This document shows, piece after piece, positions 1-5,815 of a DNA stretch of 6,911 bases. A program made the translations under genes and the position numbers. The stretch spans positions 1 through 6,911 of the forward strand of contig JAUVAG010000058.1 of NCBI GenBank assembly GCA_030591825.1, written 5' to 3'. The DNA is from Dethiosulfatibacter sp. (GTDB taxonomy: Bacteria > Bacillota > Clostridia > Tissierellales > Dethiosulfatibacteraceae). The notes under the pieces are model-generated. The model was not told the DNA's origin. It did no database searches and was given only the letters and a program-made list of their open reading frames with translations. The stretch's first letter is position 1; every line of letters begins with the position of its first letter.

Positions 1-180
1 AAGTCCAGCAGCTTTTGCTTCTGCTCCTTCCTTAAGAACTACAAAGAAAGGGTTGTCGAGAGTTGATACAACAAGACCTATTTTTGCTACCTCAGTAGCT
101 GTTTCTTCTTTCGGCTGGCATCCGGCAAATACCGCCAATACCAATACCACTACCAATACTAATGATAATACTTTTCTCAT
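1..180 (-). CDS. rbsB: Ribose-type ABC transporter substrate-binding lipoprotein, N-terminal part (runs off the left edge)
   Basis: Sixty codons are visible from an ATG at 178-180; the rest lies outside the window. The product starts with a lipoprotein signal peptide: Arg2-Lys3, a hydrophobic stretch rich in Val and Leu to about residue 18, then Ala-Gly-Cys with Cys21 as the predicted lipidated residue. A short charged linker (about 22-31) leads into KIGLVVSTLDNPFF (33-46), which is the first beta strand and sugar-contacting loop of the RbsB / periplasmic-binding-protein type 1 family. In Gram-positive bacteria this protein is anchored on the outer face of the membrane and delivers ribose, or a similar sugar, to RbsC-RbsA. 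It has the strongest RBS of the operon (AAGGAGGAG, 184-192), which fits the need for binding protein in excess. It is last in the visible operon, 102 bp after the oxidoreductase gene. The exact sugar cannot be read from this fragment. Confidence 0.9.
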   Translation of the reverse strand, partial: MRKVLSLVLVVVLVLAVFAGCQPKEETATEVAKIGLVVSTLDNPFFVVLKEGAEAKAAGL

Positions 181-234
181 ATTCTCCTCCTTGATTTCCT
201 GTTACAGCACATGCCGCAACTAGATTATTTTTAC

Positions 235-256
235 AAGGGTACAGGGTACTTACCTT
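235..256 (-). other. Possible intercistronic stem-loop between the GMC oxidoreductase gene and rbsB
   Basis: In the 102-bp gap (181-282) the minus strand reads AAGGTA, a 9-nt loop, then TACCCTT. This gives a 6-bp stem with one bulged C. No T-run follows in the transcript direction, so it is not an intrinsic terminator. Stem-loops next to binding-protein genes often affect mRNA stability, but here that is only inference from position. Confidence 0.2.
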
Positions 257-282
257 CTCCCCGACCATTTGAAAAAATCCTT

Positions 283-1575
283 TTAGCCAATAATCTTCGC
301 AAGCCTTTTTGCAAGAGCGATGATAGTAACCATGGGTGGTAACCCTGGGGACTTTGGAAATACACTGGCATCGCATACAAAAAGATTGCCTATCTTTGTT
401 TCAAAATTATAGTCCACTATTTCATCCATTGCTGCAGTTCCTCCTGGATGGGCTCCAGTGGGATTTGTCTTTATAATTGATCTAAGCTTCACTCCAGTCT
501 TCAATAGTATCTCGGTTGACAGGTCTGTTCCCTTTAATATTTTTCCCCTGTCTTTTCTTGTCACTGTCTTTAGTATTGATCCGTTAGGATAAACACGTCC
601 CAGATTTTCATCTCTTATTTTTGTCATTATACCCAATGTCTTTTTGTCATCCATCATAAATCCACTCATTCCTGCTTCAATATACTTTAAGGGTCTTGGA
701 TGATTGACATGGGGCGACAATATGAATCCGTCACTTTTATGGAATCTGGTACACACCAGGGACATTTGAGGTTCATGAACAAGGCTAAGTTCTTCATGGA
801 TGCCGTAGACCATTACAAAAGTATCTATAAAGAGACTATTCCCTGCATTTTTAATTCCCGATAACTGTAGAATGATAGGTGTTCCAATTCCTCCTGCCGA
901 CAGTATTACCTTACCTGCCTTTATAAGAGTTTCATCTTTTCCCCTGTGTATGAGCACTCCCTTTACACTTCCATTTTCTTCAACTACTTTTTTAACCGAG
1001 GTGTTATACATTATTTCCACCCCACGTTCTTCAGCTTCCTTAAGGTAGACAAGTGGAGTCCATTTGGCTCCTGTTATGCATCCAAGGGTACAATTGCCGC
1101 ACTTTATGCATTTTGCCGGATTTATCGCCTTTGGCATAAGCTTCATATTGCAGCCAAGCTCATTGGCAGCCTCGGCTATAGCCCATCCTCCCTTTGAAAT
1201 GAGACCTTCATATATTGGAGCTATCTTTAGCTCTCTTTCTGTTTCAAGAAATTCTTCAGTCAAATCCAAACCCAGCTCTTTGAATTCCTCCTCCATGCTT
1301 CTGACAAAGTTTCCAGCCGACACAAATCCGCTGCCACCTGCCATTATTGTTCTGTATATTCTTACGCCTTCTTTTGATTTTATTGGCATATGGGTAATTT
1401 TATGAAGATCGAAATACCTCAATGAATCGGCGAAACTTCCATATTTTTCTTCATGTCTTCCTTTTTCAATAACGAGAATGTTTTCATTTCCCCGGCTTAA
1501 CTCTCTCGCCAAAGTTGCACCACCGGTTCCGCTTCCCACTATTATATAATCATATTTCTTATCATGAATCTTCAT
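283..1575 (-). CDS. GMC-family FAD-dependent oxidoreductase with a ferredoxin-like four-cysteine cluster
   Basis: The 430-residue product belongs to the glucose-methanol-choline oxidoreductase family, which oxidises alcohols or sugar hydroxyls with FAD. Visible signs are the N-terminal Rossmann FAD motif DYIIVGSGTGG (9-19), an acidic end of the second strand (VIEKG, 35-39), MAGGSGFVSAGN (78-89) at the flavin-contact segment, and the C-terminal HPGGTAAM (376-383) with the usual catalytic His376, followed by the FVCDASVFP FAD strand (399-407) and PPMVTIIALA (413-422). Cys156, 159, 162 and 166 form CX2CX2CX3C within AKCIKCGNCTLGCITGAKW, a pattern that could hold a 4Fe-4S cluster. At 430 residues it is shorter than the 500-600 typical of GMC oxidases, so the substrate domain is compact. 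No signal peptide is seen, so it is probably cytoplasmic. The ATG is preceded by AGAAGG and lies 19 bp after rbsC on the same strand, so the two are co-transcribed. The substrate is unknown; a link to the transported sugar is inferred from position only. Confidence 0.88.
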   Translation of the reverse strand: MKIHDKKYDYIIVGSGTGGATLARELSRGNENILVIEKGRHEEKYGSFADSLRYFDLHKITHMPIKSKEGVRIYRTIMAGGSGFVSAGNFVRSMEEEFKELGLDLTEEFLETERELKIAPIYEGLISKGGWAIAEAANELGCNMKLMPKAINPAKCIKCGNCTLGCITGAKWTPLVYLKEAEERGVEIMYNTSVKKVVEENGSVKGVLIHRGKDETLIKAGKVILSAGGIGTPIILQLSGIKNAGNSLFIDTFVMVYGIHEELSLVHEPQMSLVCTRFHKSDGFILSPHVNHPRPLKYIEAGMSGFMMDDKKTLGIMTKIRDENLGRVYPNGSILKTVTRKDRGKILKGTDLSTEILLKTGVKLRSIIKTNPTGAHPGGTAAMDEIVDYNFETKIGNLFVCDASVFPKSPGLPPMVTIIALAKRLAKIIG

Positions 1576-1594
1576 AATGGATGCCTTCTTTTAT

Positions 1595-2569
1595 CTATTT
1601 TTCTTTTCTGTCAAGGAGCACTGCTATGAGTATTACAAGACCCTTTGCCAGCTGCTGGTAATAGGATCCAACATCCAAAAGGTTCAGAGCATTGTTAAGA
1701 ATTCCAATTATCAAGGCACCGATTATGGTACCGAATATGGATCCTATCCCTCCTGCCAGTGATGTTCCTCCAATTACAACTGCAGCTATTGCATCAAGCT
1801 CATATCCCGATCCTGCCGTCGGTTGTGCCGATGACAGTCTGGCTGTAACTATTATTCCAGCCAGTGCGGCAAGTAATCCGCTTGCTCCATATGCAAATAT
1901 CTTAATCCTGTCCACATTGATACCCGACAGCTTTGTAGCTTCTTCATTTCCACCTACTGAAAATATATATCTTCCTATGGTAGTATTTCTCAATATGAAA
2001 AACGCGATTGCAAATATTATAATCATTATTATTATTGGTGTAGGAAGTCCAAACAAACTTCCTGTACCAATGCTTGAAAAGAGATCCGCATTTTTTTCAT
2101 ATCCTGTGCTTATTGGCCTGCCCTGGGTGAACACAAGTGTTGCTCCCCTGAATATTGTCATCATTGCCAGTGTCACTATGAAAGGCTGAAGCTTTGCCTT
2201 GGATATGATTATCCCGTTTGACATTCCTATTACAAGTCCTACAATAAGTGTAATTATTACTGCCAGAGGCGTATTCATTCCGCTTCCAAGGAGGAATGCT
2301 CCAACGGCACTACTAAATGCCAATGTGGATCCTACTGAAAGGTCAATTCCTCCGGTAATGATTACAAAGGTCATCCCAGTTGCAATAACGGCGTTTATCG
2401 ATGACTGCCTAAATACATTGAAGATGTTTCCAACAGTGAGAAACCTTCTTTCAAGGAGTGAAATGAGCACGGAAAATAATATCAAGCCTACAACGGACTG
2501 GTATTTTTTCAAATAATATTTATAGTCCCTGTCGTTTTCCTTGACTTTGTTTTTTGATTTACTGTCCAT
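1595..2569 (-). CDS. rbsC: Ribose-type ABC transporter permease
   Basis: The 324-residue product is an RbsC/AraH-family membrane permease that forms the sugar channel of the importer. A hydrophilic, Lys-rich N-terminus (1-22) is followed by many hydrophobic segments, roughly 24-40, 58-72, 78-96, 101-122, 128-147, 178-193, 224-243, 259-298 (more than one pass) and 308-319. Family hallmarks are ATGMTFVIITGGIDLSVGS (63-81), the cytoplasmic coupling loop GGNEEATKLSGINVDRIK (206-223) that contacts the ATPase, and VVIGGTSLAGGIGSIFGT (264-281). The length matches the family (about 320). Its ATG overlaps the rbsA stop codon (TAATG), which means translational coupling, and AAGGAGGAT sits just upstream within the end of rbsA. 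It works with RbsA and the lipoprotein RbsB. Confidence 0.96.
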   Translation of the reverse strand: MDSKSKNKVKENDRDYKYYLKKYQSVVGLILFSVLISLLERRFLTVGNIFNVFRQSSINAVIATGMTFVIITGGIDLSVGSTLAFSSAVGAFLLGSGMNTPLAVIITLIVGLVIGMSNGIIISKAKLQPFIVTLAMMTIFRGATLVFTQGRPISTGYEKNADLFSSIGTGSLFGLPTPIIIMIIIFAIAFFILRNTTIGRYIFSVGGNEEATKLSGINVDRIKIFAYGASGLLAALAGIIVTARLSSAQPTAGSGYELDAIAAVVIGGTSLAGGIGSIFGTIIGALIIGILNNALNLLDVGSYYQQLAKGLVILIAVLLDRKEK

Positions 2570-4065
2570 TATCCATCCTCCTTAATTCCTACTGCAAGTC
2601 TCATGATTTTTTCCTGGTCGGCATCCTTTCTATCGAGAAATCCCGACACGCCTCCCTCGTACATTACCATGACCCTGTCGCATATGCCTAGAATTTCAGG
2701 GATTTCAGAGGATATTAATATTATGCCCATTCCCTGACTCTTGAATTCGTTGATAAGCTCGTAAATTTCCTTCTTTGCTCCTACATCGACACCTCTTGTG
2801 GGTTCGTCCAGTATTAGTACCTTGGGCTTCGTCAGCAAGGTCTTCGCAATGCTAACCTTCTGCTGGTTTCCTCCACTTAGATTCTTGACCCGCTGTCTCA
2901 GGGATGGAGTCTTTATTGACATCTTTTCTACGTAGTATTCCGCTTCCTTCTTTTCCCTGGGCTTGTTGATTATATGATATTTTGAAATTTTATTTAGGGA
3001 TGACAGACTTATGTTTTCCCTTACGCTTAGCCCAAGAACAAGACCATACTTCTTCCTGTCTTCTGAAACATAGGCTATGCCGTGTTTCAAAGCATCATGT
3101 TCAGACTTGACCTTTATAGCATGGTGTTCAAGATATACTGTTCCAGTATCTATCTTAATTGTTCCATATATGGATTTGGCAAGCTCAGTTCTCCCTGCTC
3201 CCATAAGACCTGCAACACCAAGGATTTCTCCCGCTCTAACCTCAAATGATATGTCTCTTACATGGCTGTTGCTGATTTTTTTAACCTTAAGTAAAGCATC
3301 CCCCGGTTCCTTAACAAGGTATGGATACTGTTCCTTAAGCTTTCTGCCTACCATCATTTCTATTAACTTGTTTTCGTCGATTTCTTCTACTGGATTTTCG
3401 GATATGAATTGTCCGTCTCTAAGAACGGTCACATAATCACACATTTGAAATATTTCTTTTAGTCTATGAGAAATGTATACTATGCTTTTATCTTTTTCGA
3501 TGAGTGTTTCGATTATTTTGAAAAGACTTTCTGTTTCTGTATCTGTCAAAGCATCTGTTGGTTCGTCCATGATGATGATTTCCGCATCCAGTGATAAAGC
3601 CTTTGCTATTTCAACCATCTGTTTCTTACCTATGCTGAGATTCTTTATTTTTTTACGTGGGTTTTCTTTGATGTTCAATTGTTTTAGTAGTGCTTCCGCA
3701 TCGTCATATAGCTTCTTCCAGTCTATTACATTGCCATATTTCCTGGGCTCCCTTCCGAGAAATATATTTTCTCCTATGGAAAGCTCGGAAACCATATTAA
3801 GCTCTTGATGAATTATTGCTATGCCGCTTTTTTGTGCTTCCTTCGGATTCTTGAATTCCACCTCTTTTCCCTTATAGAGAATTTTTCCTTCAGTCTTCTG
3901 ATACACCCCTGAAAGGATTTTCATGAGTGTGGACTTGCCTGCACCGTTTTCTCCAAGAAGGGCCATCACCTTTTTTTTGTAAATATTCAAATGTACATCA
4001 TCAAGGGCTTTGACTCCGGGAAATTCCTTGTGCACGCCAATCATTTCTAGGATTTTTTCAGCCAT
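2569..4065 (-). CDS. rbsA: Ribose-type ABC transporter ATP-binding protein (two nucleotide-binding domains)
   Basis: The 498-residue protein has two fused ABC ATPase domains, as in RbsA/MglA/AraG, and powers sugar import from the cytoplasmic side. Domain 1 has Walker A GENGAGKS (38-45), the Q-loop at Gln87, a signature variant LSIGKKQ (143-149), Walker B IIIMDEPT (163-170) running into DALTDTE (171-177, as in E. coli RbsA), and His200 of the H-loop. Domain 2 has a degenerate Walker A, GLMGAGRTEL (286-295), a standard signature LSGGNQQK (396-403) and Walker B LILDEPT (417-423), with SSE in place of the H-loop. This asymmetry is normal for the family, with one active and one weak ATP site. The start is supported by GTGAGGTG at 4071-4078. 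It is 44 bp downstream of rbsD and overlaps rbsC by one base. Confidence 0.97.
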   Translation of the reverse strand: MAEKILEMIGVHKEFPGVKALDDVHLNIYKKKVMALLGENGAGKSTLMKILSGVYQKTEGKILYKGKEVEFKNPKEAQKSGIAIIHQELNMVSELSIGENIFLGREPRKYGNVIDWKKLYDDAEALLKQLNIKENPRKKIKNLSIGKKQMVEIAKALSLDAEIIIMDEPTDALTDTETESLFKIIETLIEKDKSIVYISHRLKEIFQMCDYVTVLRDGQFISENPVEEIDENKLIEMMVGRKLKEQYPYLVKEPGDALLKVKKISNSHVRDISFEVRAGEILGVAGLMGAGRTELAKSIYGTIKIDTGTVYLEHHAIKVKSEHDALKHGIAYVSEDRKKYGLVLGLSVRENISLSSLNKISKYHIINKPREKKEAEYYVEKMSIKTPSLRQRVKNLSGGNQQKVSIAKTLLTKPKVLILDEPTRGVDVGAKKEIYELINEFKSQGMGIILISSEIPEILGICDRVMVMYEGGVSGFLDRKDADQEKIMRLAVGIKEDG

Positions 4066-4109
4066 TTTTTCACCTCACACGAATACAGCTATGCTGAGTT
4101 AAATGCATT

Positions 4110-4505
4110 TTAAAATATCACTCCCGACTTCAGGATGATGTTGGCATAGGGAGTGCATTCTCCAGTCCTTATAAAGGCCTTTGAAGACTCCGTCCTTTTT
4201 TTGAATTCTTCGTGGTCAATCAATTCAATTTCTGCATTTTCGAACATTTTCATCACAGCTTCATAAATTTCATGGTTGTTCTTGATGATTTCAGCTGCCA
4301 TTACAACTTTTTCGATTTCCATCTCTTCCCTTACAAGGCCTAATACTTCAAGGAATGATGGAAGTCCCGCCCGCAAGGCAAGGTCGATTTTCTTGACATC
4401 CCCTGGCGTTGGAAGCCCTGCATCGCCTATTGTAATTTCATCCGTATGTCCCATGTCGCAAAGGACTTTAGTGATTTCAGAATTTAAAAATTTACCTTTT
4501 TTCAA
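4110..4505 (-). CDS. rbsD: D-ribose pyranase
   Basis: The 131-residue product closely resembles RbsD, a cytoplasmic mutarotase that interconverts beta-ribopyranose and the ribofuranose form used by ribokinase. Family landmarks in place are KKGKFLNSEI at the N-terminus, GHTDEITIGDAGLPTP (19-34) with catalytic His20 and Asp28, His98, and the C-terminal RTGECTPYANIILKSGVIF (113-131) with Tyr120. The length is standard (131-139). The start codon is TTG (4503-4505). In the same frame, an upstream stop occurs before any ATG, and AGGAGAGGA is ideally spaced 5 nt upstream, so TTG is the only good start. It is the first gene of the operon, as in rbsDACBK of other bacteria, and its presence is the best argument that the transporter carries ribose. 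Confidence 0.95.
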   Translation of the reverse strand: MKKGKFLNSEITKVLCDMGHTDEITIGDAGLPTPGDVKKIDLALRAGLPSFLEVLGLVREEMEIEKVVMAAEIIKNNHEIYEAVMKMFENAEIELIDHEEFKKRTESSKAFIRTGECTPYANIILKSGVIF

Positions 4506-4510
4506 TATTA

Positions 4511-4519
4511 TCCTCTCCT
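4511..4519 (-). promoter_or_regulatory. Ribosome binding site that fixes the TTG start of rbsD
   Basis: The minus strand reads AGGAGAGGA, five bases before TTG (4503-4505). The upstream in-frame stretch reaches a TAA within seven codons and contains no ATG or GTG, so this site decides the start. Confidence 0.75.
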
Positions 4520-4545
4520 GTATTTAATGATGAACGTATACCTAT

Positions 4546-4574
4546 ATTATAAATCAATTCATTATTTTTTACAA
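4546..4574 (-). promoter_or_regulatory. Sigma-A-type promoter of the rbs operon
   Basis: On the minus strand TTGTAA (4569-4574) is followed by a 17-bp spacer and a perfect TATAAT (4546-4551). Transcription would start near 4539, giving a leader of about 34 nt before rbsD. The match and spacing are good and the position is right, but it was found by eye. Confidence 0.7.
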
Positions 4575-4586
4575 CTTTGTGAAGTT
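4573..4586. promoter_or_regulatory. Candidate operator dyad overlapping the -35 of the rbs promoter
   Basis: The plus strand reads AACTT, TGTG, AAGTT: a perfect 5-bp inverted repeat around four bases, overlapping the last two positions of the -35 hexamer. A repressor bound here would block polymerase. No regulator gene of the LacI type is in the window, and a 5-bp dyad in AT-rich DNA can arise by chance. Confidence 0.3.
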
Positions 4587-4602
4587 TTTATAATTTAATT
4601 GT

Positions 4603-4631
4603 TTCATATGTCCTACTGTTTGTATTATACT
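4603..4631 (+). promoter_or_regulatory. Probable promoter of the first DUF606 transporter gene
   Basis: The plus strand has TTCATA (4603-4608), a 17-bp spacer and TATACT (4626-4631), four and five matches to the consensus. The start would be near 4638, leaving a leader of about 95 nt. It lies back to back with the rbs promoter, so the 227-bp gap 4506-4732 is a divergent control region. The rest of the gap is AT-rich, with no gene or clear structure. Confidence 0.5.
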
Positions 4632-4732
4632 GTTGATGATGCTACAGATTCATGCAGTGTAAATTTTAGCTTATTAATAATTATATCACAACGCTTGCCC
4701 GACAAAGACAAAACTCAAAATTTGGAGTATTT

Positions 4733-5152
4733 ATGAACAAACTGATTATTTTTATAAATGGATTTTTTATAGTAATAATGAATTCCTTCAATGGTATGCT
4801 GAGCACAAGCTCCTCAGTCTACTGGACTTCATTCATGCATCATATATTTTCACTTGGATTCATGTATATCATCTACCTTATCTATGATAAGAACAAGTTT
4901 AGAATAGGAAGACTCGAATTCAAATACTATCTGCCGGGATTGATGAGTGCAGTGGTTGTTATGATTGGTTCCGCCTGCATAGCAAACATAGGTGCAACAT
5001 TTCTAATAGTGTTCAACCTTGTAGGCCAGATATTGATTTCAGTATTGATTGACGAGTTTGGACTTTTCGGAATGGAGAAGGTACCTTTCAGAAAGAAGAA
5101 CCTCGTAGGATACAGTGTTATTCTTGTTGGAATAGTGATAATGTTTATTTAA
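4733..5152 (+). CDS. DUF606/YdcZ-family (DMT superfamily) small membrane transporter, first of a pair
   Basis: The 139-residue product is almost entirely hydrophobic, with five likely membrane segments near 3-18, 33-50, 66-82, 86-106 and 122-139. The end of segment four, GQILISVLIDEFGLFG (98-113), matches the conserved GQ...S...D(H/E)FGLFG pattern of the DUF606 (DMT_YdcZ) family, and the length fits a single-domain member. Positive charge gathers in the loop after segment two (KNKFRIGRLEFK, 53-64) and in the loop after segment four (EKVPFRKKN, 115-123), so the N-terminus is predicted inside and the C-terminus outside. The start is supported by TTGGAG (4722-4727). The second gene, at 5391, has the opposite bias. 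The substrate is not known; the fold belongs to the drug/metabolite transporter group. Confidence 0.85.
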   Translation: MNKLIIFINGFFIVIMNSFNGMLSTSSSVYWTSFMHHIFSLGFMYIIYLIYDKNKFRIGRLEFKYYLPGLMSAVVVMIGSACIANIGATFLIVFNLVGQILISVLIDEFGLFGMEKVPFRKKNLVGYSVILVGIVIMFI

Positions 5153-5181
5153 CCATTAGCAGATATAAATAATATTAGATT

Positions 5182-5307
5182 TCGACTCCCTACTCAAGCT
5201 TAAGAAACTCTAACTTAAAGCACTAAACACCTTGAATCGCTGGTGTTTAGCCACCGGTACAAAAATCTCTATATCTCTAAATGTAATTTTTGATACCTAG
5301 TAGTCGA
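5182..5307. ncRNA. Candidate structured RNA: compact four-way-junction fold between the two transporter genes
   Basis: Four stems nest without conflict. P1: TCGACT (5182-5187) with AGTCGA (5302-5307), continued by 5192-5194 with 5299-5301 after a 4-nt bulge. P2: GCTTAAG (5198-5204) with CTTAAAGC (5214-5221), 7 bp with a bulged A. P3: CTAAACACC (5223-5231) with GGTGTTTAG (5242-5250), 9 bp perfect with a 10-nt loop. P4: GGTACAAAAAT (5256-5266) with ATTTTTGATACC (5286-5297), 11 bp with a bulged A at 5293. Junction linkers are only 3, 1, 5 and 1 nt. I recognise no known riboswitch consensus in it and it is not a tRNA. P1 ends 83 nt before the start of the second DUF606 gene, so it could be a leader element for that gene. 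The strand is not certain, and no T-run terminator follows on either strand. Confidence 0.4.
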
Positions 5308-5390
5308 GACCTCGCCGATATCCAATATTATTTCATGCGAATTATTTGGTAGAAACAAACCAGTTGTTTTATTGAAAAAAAGGAGAAATT

Positions 5391-5804
5391 ATGTATTATA
5401 TACTTGCAATAATAATGGGAGTGATGATTGTCCTGAGTCCCGTTCTCAATGGACAACTTACCTTGAAGGTTGGAACTTATAAAACTTCCCTTTTGAATTT
5501 TGGAATAGGAGCAGTGGTAGCGACTGCTGCACTGCTGATCTTCGGAATGGAAAGCATCTCAATTGATTATATTCAAATACCACCATACAGATATCTGGGC
5601 TTTGTATTCGGTCTCTTTGTCATTCTAGTTTTCAACCATGTAAGCTCCAGACTTTCTGCCATCTACATAGTACTGCTGCCCTTCATGGGACAAACCATAA
5701 TGAGCAGCATCGTGGATTATTATCTTTTCGATTCATTTAATTTCAAGAAACTAATTGGAGTTATTCTGGTGTTTACTGGGGTTTGGCTCAACGAGAGAAA
5801 ATAA
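5391..5804 (+). CDS. DUF606/YdcZ-family (DMT superfamily) small membrane transporter, second of a pair
   Basis: The 137-residue product has five likely membrane segments near 2-19, 34-51, 68-83, 88-107 and 120-134. SPVLNGQLTLKVGTYKTSLLNFGIG (16-40, given here only as landmarks Asn20-Gly21 and Phe37-Gly38) is the typical N-terminal part of the family, and MGQTIMSSIVDYYLF (99-113) with Gln101 and Asp109 matches the conserved segment also seen in the first gene. Positive charge lies after segment one (Lys26, Lys31), after segment three (Arg87) and at the C-terminus (NERK), while the loop after segment two is net acidic or neutral. This predicts N-out/C-in, the reverse of the partner at 4733. The start has AGGAGA (5381-5386). 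The gene ends 11 bp from the convergent regulator gene, with no clear terminator. Confidence 0.85.
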   Translation: MYYILAIIMGVMIVLSPVLNGQLTLKVGTYKTSLLNFGIGAVVATAALLIFGMESISIDYIQIPPYRYLGFVFGLFVILVFNHVSSRLSAIYIVLLPFMGQTIMSSIVDYYLFDSFNFKKLIGVILVFTGVWLNERK

Positions 5805-5815
5805 TACAAAGTTGT

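Noticed and set aside
286..295. Degenerate Walker A in the second ATPase domain of RbsA (residues 286-295 of that protein, about window 3181-3210)
   Set aside because: GLMGAGRTEL in place of GxxGxGKS is the normal state of the second domain in RbsA/MglA-type proteins and not damage.
92..376. 94-codon minus-strand reading frame overlapping the end of the GMC gene and the start of rbsB
   Set aside because: It overlaps two well-supported genes in another frame, has no RBS or family features, and its internal sequence is a frame-shifted copy of their codons.
1692..2189. 165-codon plus-strand frame opposite rbsC, with similar ones opposite rbsA and the GMC gene
   Set aside because: They are antisense shadows of clearly conserved genes, rich in Pro/Ile/Ser from reverse-complement codons, without ribosome binding sites.
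4528..4543. CG-centred TGAACGTATACC as a cre or LacI-family operator
   Set aside because: It lacks several conserved positions of the cre consensus and the dyad is poor.
4661..4723. AAATTTTAG and CTCAAAATTT in the leader of the first DUF606 gene as an RBS-masking stem
   Set aside because: Pairing is almost all A-T over a 44-nt loop and stops before the RBS, so it is likely chance in AT-rich DNA.
5353..5371. AAACAA / TTGTTT hairpin followed by TTA as a terminator before the second DUF606 gene
   Set aside because: The stem has only one G-C pair and the T-run is very short, so it is too weak to call a terminator.
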